From Porphyrobacter sp. CACIAM 03H1 (GTDB lineage: Bacteria > Pseudomonadota > Alphaproteobacteria > Sphingomonadales > Sphingomonadaceae): a stretch of DNA of 64,000 nucleotides. The notes under the pieces are model-generated. The model worked only from the letters and a program-made list of their open reading frames with translations, had not been told where the DNA came from and ran no database searches. This document shows, in pieces, positions 1-7,900 of this stretch (positions within the stretch are counted from its first letter, which is position 1; each line of letters opens with the position of its first letter). The position numbers were made by a program, and so were the translations under genes. The stretch is taken from NCBI RefSeq assembly GCF_002215495.1, contig NZ_CP021378.1:1798764-1862763 (forward strand). The letters run 5' to 3'.

Positions 1-14
1 GCATCGCCCGAGGC

Positions 15-53
15 TTGACAAACCCGCGTTCCACGTGAAATTTGTCCGGACAA
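15..53 (+). promoter_or_regulatory. Operator 1 with overlapping promoter
   Basis: A perfect 12-bp palindrome, TTGTCCGGACAA, lies at 42-53. A TTGACA -35 element sits at 15-20, so with a 17-bp spacer a weak -10 would fall at 38-43 and the operator would cover the -10 and start region, a position expected for repression. The 24 bases around the site (GTGAAATTTGTCCGGACAA then CTTTT) recur exactly, in inverted orientation, at operator 2. Assignment to the GntR regulator at 34497-35225 is inference. Confidence 0.8.
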
Positions 54-82
54 CTTTTCCGGCCCAGCCCAGAGGTGCCGCC

Positions 83-1303
83 ATGGCCAAAGACCTGCCC
101 CCGCCCTACACCGCGATGAGCCGCCATCCGATGATGCCGCGCACCTCCCACGACGAGGCGGCGCGCTTCAACTTCCTGACGCACTTCAACCGCTATCTTT
201 CCGGTCCCATCGGCGGCGGCAACCGGCTGGCGTACGAAAAGCGGGTGCTGCCGGCCTTCCGGGCCGAGCATGGCCGCGATCCCGAGCACCGCTACGAGAT
301 CCGCGACGCGATGAACCGGGATCCGTGGCACCGCATGTGGTCGGCGCTCAAGCGCAATTCGATGGAGATGCGCCAGCACAACGGACGCCAGGTGGTGCTG
401 CGCCAGCTCGACGAGCTCGATGCCATGGCGCGCCAGTTCAACGAGCATTCGGGGATGCTCGAGCTCGATCCCGCGATCGAGCAGCCCGAATACCAGACCG
501 CCGTCGATATCCATTGCCAGCCCGGCGGCTATCACGGCGAGGAGCGTGCCGGAGACGTGACGGTCGGGGCGAACTACGATGTCGGCCTGTTCGCGACCAC
601 CGGCGGCGCGCTCGGCGGACTGAACGACGGCGGCGGGCAGGCGGTGGTCGGCTGGATCAGGTCCGAGCGGCCCGACTGGAAGCCCCGCCGCATCCTCGAT
701 ATCGGCTGCACCATCGGCCACAACGCCGTGCCGATCGCCCAGGCCTTCCCCGATGCCGAGGTGATCGCGATCGACACTGCCGCGGCCTCGCTGCGCTATG
801 GCGCGGCCCGGGCGGCGGCGATGGGGGTGAAGAACATCCGCTTCGTCCAGGCCTCGGGCGAGGATCTGTCGCGCTGGGCCGACGGGCATTTCGATTGGGT
901 GCAGACCACCATGTTCCTGCACGAACTGTCGGCGAAGTCGATGCCGCGCATCCTCGCCGAGGCCAACCGCGTGCTCGCGCCGGGCGGGCTGATCCTGCAC
1001 ATCGAGCAGCCGCAATATTCTGACGAAATGCCGCTGTTCGAGCAGTTCATGCGCGACTGGGACGCGTTCAACAACAACGAGCCCTTCTGGTCGGCGATGC
1101 ACGGACAGGATCTCAAGGAGGTGATGGCGAAGGCCGGCTTCCCGCGCGATTGCCAGTTCGTCGCCGGGGTGCGGGCGGTGGTCGATCCGGAGATCTTTCC
1201 GCCGTCACCCGACGCGGGCGAGGAAGACTATGGCCGCGCCGCGATCTGGAACGCCTACGGCGCGTGGAAGCCGCTCGCGGGCGAACAGCAGGTGGCGGCA
1301 TGA
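83..1303 (+). CDS. SAM-dependent class I methyltransferase with long N-terminal extension
   Basis: The protein has 406 residues. A Rossmann-type methyltransferase domain fills the C-terminal half: motif I is the ILDIGCTIGH stretch at about residue 205, followed by an acidic strand end (VIAIDTA) and the post-motif LAPGGLILHIEQP. The first 200 residues match no domain I recognise. The ATG at 83 is preferred because AGAGG lies 7 bases upstream; an upstream in-frame GTG at 35 would run through the operator. It is the first gene of a four-gene rightward operon and overlaps the next gene by 4 bases. Operator 1 is directly upstream. The acceptor is unknown; O- or N-methylation of a pathway intermediate is possible. 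Confidence 0.8.
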   Translation: MAKDLPPPYTAMSRHPMMPRTSHDEAARFNFLTHFNRYLSGPIGGGNRLAYEKRVLPAFRAEHGRDPEHRYEIRDAMNRDPWHRMWSALKRNSMEMRQHNGRQVVLRQLDELDAMARQFNEHSGMLELDPAIEQPEYQTAVDIHCQPGGYHGEERAGDVTVGANYDVGLFATTGGALGGLNDGGGQAVVGWIRSERPDWKPRRILDIGCTIGHNAVPIAQAFPDAEVIAIDTAAASLRYGAARAAAMGVKNIRFVQASGEDLSRWADGHFDWVQTTMFLHELSAKSMPRILAEANRVLAPGGLILHIEQPQYSDEMPLFEQFMRDWDAFNNNEPFWSAMHGQDLKEVMAKAGFPRDCQFVAGVRAVVDPEIFPPSPDAGEEDYGRAAIWNAYGAWKPLAGEQQVAA

Positions 1304-1668
1304 ACGCGGGCGAGGGCCCGCTCGACTGGGTCGCGCTCTCGGGTCGCCGCGCCAAGGGCAAGCGTCCCGACTTCTTCGACAACCCCGCGCTCGACCGGCT
1401 CTATTCGACAGTCTTCGCGCTCGCCGCCGAAGTTTCCGCGCTGCGCGAGCGGCAGGACACCATCGAGCGGCTGCTCGATGCGAAGGGCACGCTCTCGCGC
1501 GAGGACATCGAGAGCTACGTGCCCGATCGCGAGGCAGGCGACGAGCGGGGGATGGCGACGCGCGCCTACATCGCGCGGATCATGCGCGGCTTCCAGCAGG
1601 AGGTCGAGGCGATGGAAGCACACGATCCGCCGATCATGGACATCGTGGACAAGCTTTCGCGCGAATAG
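1300..1668 (+). CDS. Small protein of unknown function
   Basis: This 122-residue protein starts at an ATG inside the stop of the methyltransferase gene (ATGA overlap), so the two are probably translationally coupled. It is soluble and charged, with a predicted helical middle (about residues 35-60, rich in Glu, Arg and Leu), no cysteines and no signal peptide. I do not recognise the family. Its tight coupling suggests a partner or accessory subunit for the methyltransferase. Confidence 0.7.
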   Translation: MNAGEGPLDWVALSGRRAKGKRPDFFDNPALDRLYSTVFALAAEVSALRERQDTIERLLDAKGTLSREDIESYVPDREAGDERGMATRAYIARIMRGFQQEVEAMEAHDPPIMDIVDKLSRE

Positions 1669-1715
1669 GGATCACGGCGCGGACGGGGCGCTGAAACGAG
1701 GGGGTCACAGCGACA

Positions 1716-2408
1716 ATGGAATTTCTCGCGAGCAACGAACTCGCCATCCTGCGGTGGATACACATCCTCGCGATGGTCTACTGGCTGGGGGGCGAATGGG
1801 GTGTGTTCCAGACCAGCTATCACGTCACCAATCCCGCGCTTTCGCTGGAGGAACGGCGGCGGCACATGGAGACCGCCTACCGCATCGACATCCTCGCCCG
1901 GACCGGCATCGTGCTGCTCCTGCCGCTGGGACTGCACATGGGCAAGATCTACGGCTTCGTGCCCATGCTCGAAGGGGCGGGCGTGTGGTGGATGTGGGCC
2001 TTCTTCGCGGTCTGGCTGGCGATGACCTGGACGGCCTTCATCAAGCGCGAGACCGATATCGGCATCGCCGTCACCCGCACCGAGGAGGTGCTGCGCTATC
2101 CGCTGATCATCGCGCTGTTCGGGGCGGCCGCACTGGCCTTTGCGGACAGCGGCCCGATCACCTCGGGGCCGAGCAACCTGTGGTATCCTTCGAAGATGGG
2201 GCTCTATGCCTTCGCGCTGTGCATCGGGCTGTTCCTGCGCCTCGTGATGCGGCGCTGGACCGAGCGTTTCCGGATCCTCGCCATGGGTCCCGATGCCGCG
2301 CAGGAGGCCGCGCTCGCCCGCGAGATCGCGCTCGCGCGGGTGGCGGCCTATATCTACTGGATCACCATCGCCTCGGTCTGTTTCCTCGGCGCGGTGAAAC
2401 CCTTCTGA
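1716..2408 (+). CDS. Polytopic membrane protein, paralogue of the protein at 23691-24371
   Basis: The protein has 230 residues and about six hydrophobic segments. It begins with a short N-terminus and a WIHILAMVYWLGGEWGVF segment and ends with SVCFLGAVKPF. The protein at 23691-24371 shares this plan (YAHLLLFVLWLGADVGVF near the start, ATAFLGNAKPL at the end), so the two are paralogues. The conserved His and WLG motif in the first helix could bind a cofactor, but I cannot name the family. A GAGGGGG ribosome-binding sequence precedes the ATG. Location in an operator-controlled operon suggests a role in uptake, electron transfer or protection linked to the island. Confidence 0.75.
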   Translation: MEFLASNELAILRWIHILAMVYWLGGEWGVFQTSYHVTNPALSLEERRRHMETAYRIDILARTGIVLLLPLGLHMGKIYGFVPMLEGAGVWWMWAFFAVWLAMTWTAFIKRETDIGIAVTRTEEVLRYPLIIALFGAAALAFADSGPITSGPSNLWYPSKMGLYAFALCIGLFLRLVMRRWTERFRILAMGPDAAQEAALAREIALARVAAYIYWITIASVCFLGAVKPF

Positions 2409-2421
2409 GGAGAACGCCGCG

Positions 2422-2736
2422 ATGCCCGCCTACATGATCGTCACCGCCGCGATCCGCGACCGGGAGGCCTTCATCGCCGGCTACGGCGCGGCGGCGGCGG
2501 CCCTGATCCCGAAGTTCGGCGGCGAATACATGCTGCGCGGTCCGGGCGCCGAATGCCTCGAGGGCCAGTTCGGGGAGGGGGCCAGCATGGTCATCTCCAA
2601 ATGGCCCGACCGCGCGGCGGCCAGGGCCTTCTGGAACAGCCCCGAATATGCCGAGGCGAAGAAATTGCGCGAAGGGCTGGCCGATGTGCAGGTGCTGCTG
2701 ATCGACGGGCCCGATCTTATTGCAGGATCTGGTTGA
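2422..2736 (+). CDS. DUF1330 family protein
   Basis: This 104-residue protein matches the DUF1330 pattern: a MPAYMIVTAAIRD start, a GGEYMLRG strand near residue 33, VISKWPDRAAARAFWNSPEY near residue 60 and a C-terminal LLIDG strand. The family adopts a dimeric ferredoxin-like alpha+beta barrel and its members often sit in degradation operons without a proven reaction. It is the last gene of the first operon. Its 3' end overlaps the 3' end of the convergent VOC gene by 20 bases. Confidence 0.85.
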   Translation: MPAYMIVTAAIRDREAFIAGYGAAAAALIPKFGGEYMLRGPGAECLEGQFGEGASMVISKWPDRAAARAFWNSPEYAEAKKLREGLADVQVLLIDGPDLIAGSG

Positions 2737-3316
2737 GCTCGATCAGGATCCCGTCGGGGTCGAAGAAGTTGCAGCCCATCACCCGGATCTCCGGCCCGCC
2801 GTTCCGGCCCGGATAGGTCTGGAGCCGTGCCTCGGCGGTGAAGGTCACGCCTGGGACCTGCTTCGCCCGCGCGCAGCGGCCCTCGACATCGTCGGTGTTG
2901 AGCACCAGCACCACATCGCCCGGGCCCATTCGCTTGGGATAGTCGCCCGCCGGGATCGCGGGATCGACCCACTCCATCAGCCCGACCCAGCCAACCCAAG
3001 GGTCATTGGCGTTGAGCAGCACCAGCCGCGCCGTGGCGCCCGGCTCGCCCGCCGGCAGGGCCACGCCCGAGGTCTGGACGGTGGTGTCGTAATTGACCTG
3101 AAGCCCGATCACGTCGCGGTAGAGCGCGAGCGACTTCTCCATGTCGCGCACGATGATCGTGGCGCGGCGCACATCGGTGGGCAGGCGCTCCTTCGGCGCG
3201 GCGACGCCCGGAGAGGCGGTCGCGGGCGCGGCGGCCGCGCGCGGGGCGCTGCTGCCGATATCGACAACGCAGCCCGCCAGCAGGCTTGTGGCGGCGGCCA
3301 GTGCGATCATCCTCAT
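2717..3316 (-). CDS. VOC (glyoxalase-fold) lipoprotein
   Basis: The protein has 199 residues. The N-terminus is a lipoprotein signal (MRMIALAAATSLLAGC), so the mature protein should be membrane-anchored in the periplasm or outer membrane. Residues 45-199 form a vicinal oxygen chelate domain, with RRATIIVRDMEKSLALYRDVIGL at the start and FFDPDGILIELNQ at the end. Exported VOC proteins are unusual, and another occurs at 19828-20895. It is the last gene of the seven-gene leftward operon and overlaps the upstream CoA-transferase gene by 4 bases. The substrate is unknown. Confidence 0.82.
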   Translation of the reverse strand: MRMIALAAATSLLAGCVVDIGSSAPRAAAAPATASPGVAAPKERLPTDVRRATIIVRDMEKSLALYRDVIGLQVNYDTTVQTSGVALPAGEPGATARLVLLNANDPWVGWVGLMEWVDPAIPAGDYPKRMGPGDVVLVLNTDDVEGRCARAKQVPGVTFTAEARLQTYPGRNGGPEIRVMGCNFFDPDGILIELNQILQ

Positions 3317-4494
3317 GCGCTCTCTCCCACAGCGCCGCTTTCAATCAGGTCGGCGATCCTGTCCTCGTCGTAACCCAGCCCCGCCAGCACGCCGCGCGCA
3401 TCGCGCCCGGGCGTCGGGAGCTGCTGCGGCGCGCCGATCCGTGCGCCGCCCATCTCCAGCGGGATGGTGGGCAGGCGGACCGCGGTGCCGTTGTCGAGCG
3501 TCACATCCTCCAGCCCCCCGTGCTGGAGGTGGGGATCGTCGAACAGGTCCTCGGGCTTGCCGATGGGGGCGAAGGGGAGGCCCGAACCGTCGAGCCTCGC
3601 GATCACCTCGGCCCGCGTCATGGTGGCGACGAGCGCGCGGATCGCAGGGATGATCCGGTCACGGGCCGCCACGCGGGCGTTGTTCTCGCGCAGGGTCTCG
3701 TCCGCCCACAGATCGTCGAGCGCGAACAGACGGCAGAACTTCTCCCACAGCGCATCGGTGACGACGCCGATGAAGACCGGCTCGTCCTTCGTCTCGAACA
3801 CGTCGTAGATCGCCCAGGCCGAGACCCGCGCCGGCATCGGGGCGGCGGGGCTGCCGGTGACGGCGAACTGCGCCATGTGCTGGCCGACGAGATAGGCGGT
3901 GGTCTCGAACAGGCTGGCGGTGACCTTCTGGCCGCGTCCGGTGCGGTGGCGTTCCTCGAGCGCGGCGAGCACGCCGATCACGCCGAACATGCCGCCTGTC
4001 ACGTCGATCACGCTCGCGCCTGCGCGCAAGGGGCGGCCCGGCGGTCCGGTCATGTAGGCGAGGCCGCCCATCATCTGCGCGACCTCGTCGAGGGCGGTGC
4101 GGTTCTCGTAGGGGCCGGGCAGGAACCCTTTTTCCGAGCAGTAGACCAGCCCCGGATTGGCCGCCGCGCAGCTCTCGTAATCCAGCCCCAGCCGGTCGAG
4201 CGCGCCGGGGCGGAAGTTCTCCACCAGCACGTCGGCCTGCGCCACGAGGTCGCGGGCGACCGCGACGCCTTCGGCGCTTTTCAGGTCGAGGCAGATCGAC
4301 TGCTTGCCGCGGTTGTACATCGGGAAATAGCCCGCGCCCGAGCCCTTGAGGCGGCGCGTGCTGTCGCCGCCGATGGGTTCGATCCGCACCACCTCGGCAC
4401 CAAGGCCGGCCAGAATGTGGCCGACCACCGGGCCCATTACCATGTGCGTGAATTCGACCACGCGGATGCCGGCGAGCGGGGTGGGGGCGCTCAT
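3313..4494 (-). CDS. CaiB/BaiF family (family III) CoA-transferase
   Basis: The protein has 393 residues, normal for a family III CoA-transferase. The N-terminal GIRVVEFTHMVMGP, LGAEVVRIEP and NRGKQSICLDLK blocks are typical. The catalytic aspartate is probably D136 in TALDEVAQMMGG, which would form the aspartyl-CoA anhydride. It follows the HMG-CoA-lyase-like gene with a 4-base overlap. In this operon it could place CoA on the hydroxy-dicarboxylate made by the LeuCD-like hydratase, giving the substrate for the lyase. That order is inference from context. Confidence 0.9.
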   Translation of the reverse strand: MSAPTPLAGIRVVEFTHMVMGPVVGHILAGLGAEVVRIEPIGGDSTRRLKGSGAGYFPMYNRGKQSICLDLKSAEGVAVARDLVAQADVLVENFRPGALDRLGLDYESCAAANPGLVYCSEKGFLPGPYENRTALDEVAQMMGGLAYMTGPPGRPLRAGASVIDVTGGMFGVIGVLAALEERHRTGRGQKVTASLFETTAYLVGQHMAQFAVTGSPAAPMPARVSAWAIYDVFETKDEPVFIGVVTDALWEKFCRLFALDDLWADETLRENNARVAARDRIIPAIRALVATMTRAEVIARLDGSGLPFAPIGKPEDLFDDPHLQHGGLEDVTLDNGTAVRLPTIPLEMGGARIGAPQQLPTPGRDARGVLAGLGYDEDRIADLIESGAVGESA

Positions 4495-5411
4495 GCGGCG
4501 ATCCTCTGCGCGTAGTCCTTCATGGGTCCTGCATCGGGGGTGAAGCCGTAGAGAGGCTCACCGGGCAGCGCCTCGGCGAGGATCGCACGCACCTCGAGGA
4601 GCTTCTCGAGGTCGATCCCGGTTTTGAGGCCCATGCTGTTCAGCATCAGCACCAGGTCTTCGGTGACGAGGTTTCCGCTGGCCCCGGGCGCGAAGGGGCA
4701 GCCGCCGAGACCGCCGAGCGAGGCGTCGAAGGTGGTGATCCCTTCCTCCAGCCCGGCCACGACATTGGCGAGGCCGAGGCCGCGGGTGTTGTGGAGGTGG
4801 AGCGTCGTCATCCTGTCCGCGCCCACCGCCGCGCGCACCCGGCGCACCAGCCTTCGCACCTGGGCCGGATCGGCATAGCCGGTGGTGTCCGACAGCGAGA
4901 GCTCCTGCGCCCCGGCCTCGACCGCCCGTTCGGCGAGGCGCACCACCGCATCCTCGCTCACCGCGCCCTCCATCGTGCAGCCGAAGGCGGTGGAGAGGCC
5001 CACGGCGAAGTGAATGCCCGCCTCGCGTGCAACGGCCGCCGCCGCCGCGATTTCGGCCAGCATGGCGGGGTGATCCTTGCGCACGTTCTTCAGGGAGTGA
5101 GTCTCGCTCATCGAGAAGGGAATGCTCATCGCGTGCACCCCGGCCTCGGCGGCGCGGGCCGCGCCTTTCGCGTTGGGCACCAGCGCCACGACGTTGAGCC
5201 CGTCGATGCCGCGCGCGAAGGCGACGAGTTCGGCGGTGTCGGCCATCTGCGGCAGGAGGCTCGGGGGCACGAAGGAACCCACCTCGATCTCGCGCACACC
5301 CGCCGCCGCCTCCGCCGCGATCCACCGCTTCTTCGCTTCGAGCGGCATGACCCGGCTGATCGATTGCAGCCCGTCGCGCGGGCCGACTTCGGAGACGAGG
5401 ATCTCGGTCAT
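4491..5411 (-). CDS. HMG-CoA lyase-like (HMGL/DRE-TIM) enzyme
   Basis: The 306-residue protein carries the HMG-CoA lyase hallmarks: EVGPRDGLQS at the N-terminus (metal-binding Asp), HLHNTRGLG for metal-binding histidines, and the GLGGCPFAPGASGN loop with the conserved cysteine. These enzymes cleave 3-hydroxy-3-methyl-acyl-CoA substrates to acetyl-CoA and a keto product. Here it sits between a CoA-transferase and a LeuCD-like hydratase and not among leucine-catabolism genes, so the natural substrate may be a citramalyl-CoA-type or alkylated relative. It overlaps both neighbours by 4 bases. Confidence 0.9.
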   Translation of the reverse strand: MTEILVSEVGPRDGLQSISRVMPLEAKKRWIAAEAAAGVREIEVGSFVPPSLLPQMADTAELVAFARGIDGLNVVALVPNAKGAARAAEAGVHAMSIPFSMSETHSLKNVRKDHPAMLAEIAAAAAVAREAGIHFAVGLSTAFGCTMEGAVSEDAVVRLAERAVEAGAQELSLSDTTGYADPAQVRRLVRRVRAAVGADRMTTLHLHNTRGLGLANVVAGLEEGITTFDASLGGLGGCPFAPGASGNLVTEDLVLMLNSMGLKTGIDLEKLLEVRAILAEALPGEPLYGFTPDAGPMKDYAQRIAA

Positions 5412-6013
5412 GTGGCGTTCTCCAGATAGGCCCAGGGCCGCAGCTGCCGGTCACCGGCCAGCCAGTCGCGGATCGCCTGCCCCTGCTTCAGGGTGAGGTC
5501 GATCGCATCCAGCCCTTCGAGCAGCATCGCCCTGGCTTCCGAATCGATGGCGAAGGGCCAGCTTTCGTCCCCTGCGCTGACGGTCTGTGCGGCAAGATCG
5601 ATGGTCAGCGTCCGCCAGCCGAGACTGCGCACGACATCCTCGGGCAGTTCGATCGGCAGCAGGCCGTTGCGGATGCAGTTGCCCTTGAAGATCGGGGCGA
5701 AGGAGGGGGCGATCACAGCCTCGATCCCGAATTCGGCGAGCGCCCAGACGGCGTGTTCGCGGCTCGACCCGCAGCCGAAGTTCGCTCCGGCCAGCAGCAC
5801 GCGGGCGCCCGCGGCATCGGGCCGGTTCAGCGCGAAGGCCGGGTCGGCGATCCGGGTGGCGGCGTCGGTGTAGCGCCACGGGGCGAACAGCCCGCCCGCA
5901 AGGCCGGTGCGCCCGGTGGTCTTCATCTCGCGGCTGGGGATGATCGTGTCGGTGTCGATATTGTCGCGCAGCAGCGGCACTGCGGGGCTGGTGATGGTCG
6001 AGACCGGCTTCAC
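5408..6013 (-). CDS. LeuD-like small subunit of an isopropylmalate-dehydratase-family hydratase
   Basis: The protein has 201 residues from a GTG start at 6013, chosen because AGGAGG (6021-6026) lies 7 bases upstream and the GTGA overlaps the LeuC-like stop. It has the NIDTDTIIPSREMK and GCGSSREHAVWAL motifs of the swivelling small subunit. No leuA or leuB is nearby, and the genes alternate with CoA-transferase and lyase genes. This makes a catabolic hydratase of a substituted maleate more likely than leucine biosynthesis. A true biosynthetic role cannot be excluded from sequence alone. Confidence 0.85.
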   Translation of the reverse strand: MKPVSTITSPAVPLLRDNIDTDTIIPSREMKTTGRTGLAGGLFAPWRYTDAATRIADPAFALNRPDAAGARVLLAGANFGCGSSREHAVWALAEFGIEAVIAPSFAPIFKGNCIRNGLLPIELPEDVVRSLGWRTLTIDLAAQTVSAGDESWPFAIDSEARAMLLEGLDAIDLTLKQGQAIRDWLAGDRQLRPWAYLENAT

Positions 6014-7389
6014 GCGGGTGCCTCCTCGCGGGCGAGGGTGCGCGGATCGGCGATGGCCCCGGCGATGGCACTCGCAGCGACGGTTTCGGGGGAGGCGATG
6101 TGGGTGCGGTTGCCGGGCCCCTGCCGGCCCTCGAAATTGCGGTTGGTGCTGGAGATCACGCGCGAGCCCTCGGGGAATCCCTCGCCGCCCGCGTAGAAGC
6201 ACAGCGAACAGCCGCTCATGCGCCATTCGAAGCCTGCGGCCTCGAACACCTTGTCCAGCCCCTCGGCCTCGGCCTGCCGCTTGACCGCGAGCGAGCCGGG
6301 CACGACCAGCGCCTTCCGGATAGAGGGCGCGATCCGGCGGCCCTTCAGGAGCGCGGCGGCGCGGCGCAGATCGGCGATGCGGCTGTTGGTGCACGAGCCG
6401 ATGAAGGCGGCATCGATCGGCGTCCCGGCGAGCGGCGCGCCGGGGGCAAGGCCGATGTAGTCATGCGCGCGCTGCGGACCCTGAGGCACGGACGCGGTGA
6501 CGGGGATCGTGTGTTCGGGGCTGGTGCCCCAGCTCACCATCGGCGCGAGCGCGCCGGCGTCGATCGCGATCTCGCGGTCGAAGGCCGCATCGGTGTCGGA
6601 TCGGAGGGTCGCCCAATAGGGATCGTCGAAGGCTTCGGGGGCGTAGGGGCGACCGGCGAGGTATGCAAAAGTCTTCGCGTCGGGCGCGATGATCCCGGTC
6701 ATGGCGCTGAACTCGGTCGCCATGTTGCAGAGCGTCATGCGCCCCTCCATGTCGAGCGCCGCCACCGCCTCTCCGGCAAACTCCACCGCATGGCCCGCCC
6801 CGCCGCCCGCGCCATGCGCCGCGATCAGGGCGAGCGCCATGTCCTTGGGGGTGACGCCGGGGGCAAGCCGGCCGGTAAAGGTCACGCGCATCGTCTTCGG
6901 CCGTTCCATCCTGAGCGTGCCCGTGACCATCGCGTGCTCGGCCTCGCTGCTGCCGATGCCCCAGGCGAGCGCGCCGAAGGCCCCCTGCGTGCAGGTATGG
7001 CTGTCGGGCGCGACCAGCGTGATGCCGGGAAGCACGATCCCCTGTTCGGGCGAGATCACGTGGATGATCCCCTGATCGCGGTCGTTGACATCGAACAGCC
7101 TGATCCCCGCGGCCCGCGTCGCTGCGCGGGTTTCGGTGATGAAGCCCTCGCCGCCCGGCATCAGCGTGCCGTCGCCGCGCCCCGGGCGGGTGTCGACGAT
7201 GTGATCCATCACCGCGAAGACCCGCGCCGGATCGAGCACGCTCCGCCCGGTTTCGGCCATGCGCCGGAGCGCCGCCGCGCCGGTGCGCTCGTGCAGGAAC
7301 ACCCGGTCGATCGCGATCAGGTGCGCGCCGCCCGCCGTTTCGGCGATGCGGTGCGCGTCCCAGATCTTGTCGAACAGGGTCAGTCCCAT
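6010..7389 (-). CDS. LeuC-like large subunit, aconitase-family [4Fe-4S] hydratase
   Basis: The protein has 459 residues, typical for LeuC. All three cluster cysteines are visible: one in GSCTNSRIADLR and two in SGCSLC. The sequence after CSLC reads FYAGGEGFPEGSR, unlike the CLAMNPD-type loop of common LeuC proteins, while STNRNFEGRQGPGNRTH is standard. The altered loop fits a changed substrate. Members of this family also hydrate citraconate and dimethylmaleate. It lies 10 bases after the gene at 7400-7900 and overlaps the small-subunit gene by 4 bases. Confidence 0.88.
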   Translation of the reverse strand: MGLTLFDKIWDAHRIAETAGGAHLIAIDRVFLHERTGAAALRRMAETGRSVLDPARVFAVMDHIVDTRPGRGDGTLMPGGEGFITETRAATRAAGIRLFDVNDRDQGIIHVISPEQGIVLPGITLVAPDSHTCTQGAFGALAWGIGSSEAEHAMVTGTLRMERPKTMRVTFTGRLAPGVTPKDMALALIAAHGAGGGAGHAVEFAGEAVAALDMEGRMTLCNMATEFSAMTGIIAPDAKTFAYLAGRPYAPEAFDDPYWATLRSDTDAAFDREIAIDAGALAPMVSWGTSPEHTIPVTASVPQGPQRAHDYIGLAPGAPLAGTPIDAAFIGSCTNSRIADLRRAAALLKGRRIAPSIRKALVVPGSLAVKRQAEAEGLDKVFEAAGFEWRMSGCSLCFYAGGEGFPEGSRVISSTNRNFEGRQGPGNRTHIASPETVAASAIAGAIADPRTLAREEAPA

Positions 7390-7399
7390 GGGTGCCGCG

Positions 7400-7900
7400 T
7401 CAGCCCTTCGCCTTCATTTCCGCATCCACCGCGCGCCAGTCCCTGGTGACGAAGGTTTCCTGGATGGCGGTGCGCGTTTCCAGCATCCCGTTCCTGATCC
7501 AGTGCCACGTGCGGCAGCGGTGCTGCCCGCAATCGGAGATCTGGATCTGCTCGTAGAGATAGAGCGAGGGATCGCCGGTGCGCTGCCAGTAGAGCATCAT
7601 GGTGCGGTTGTATTCGTCGAGCGGGACTTCCGCCGCCCAGCCCTGGATCAGCTCGTTGTCCCACCAGATGCGCCCGTCGCGGTAGGTCGCGGGGAAATCG
7701 CGCACCTCGGTGCGCCCGTCGGGCCAGCGATAGTGATTGGTTTGGCGATAGGGCACCTCCGGGTCGCCGGTGATGCGGCACAGCAGGCGGCTGGCGTGCT
7801 CGTCGACCTTCTCGTTCTTCGCGTTGAAATAGGAATAGGTGCCGTCCCACACGCCCTCGTGGCGCGCGAGCAGCGGCATGGCCTTGGCGAAGTCGGTCAT
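7400..7900 (-). CDS. Uncharacterised 166-residue protein, probably beta-rich
   Basis: A cytosolic protein with no signal peptide. It begins MPLLARHEGVWDGTYSYF and alternates short strands rich in Trp, Tyr and Arg (NHYRWPDGRTEVRDF, GRIWWDNELIQGW, RTMMLYWQRTG, RTWHWIRNG). This resembles lipocalin-like or DUF3598-like barrels that bind small hydrophobic ligands, though I cannot assign a family firmly. It overlaps the upstream hydrolase gene by 4 bases and precedes the LeuC-like gene by 10, so it is fully embedded in the operon. It may bind or isomerise a pathway intermediate. Confidence 0.72.
   Translation of the reverse strand: MTDFAKAMPLLARHEGVWDGTYSYFNAKNEKVDEHASRLLCRITGDPEVPYRQTNHYRWPDGRTEVRDFPATYRDGRIWWDNELIQGWAAEVPLDEYNRTMMLYWQRTGDPSLYLYEQIQISDCGQHRCRTWHWIRNGMLETRTAIQETFVTRDWRAVDAEMKAKG

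Noticed and set aside
35..82. GTG start at 35 for the methyltransferase
   Set aside because: The extension would be encoded by the operator itself, while ATG 83 has a well-placed AGAGG.
5408..7389. Leucine biosynthesis assignment of the LeuC/LeuD-like genes
   Set aside because: No other leucine genes are near, the pair is coupled to HMGL and CoA-transferase genes, and the operon starts at a catabolic operator. Kept only as an alternative.
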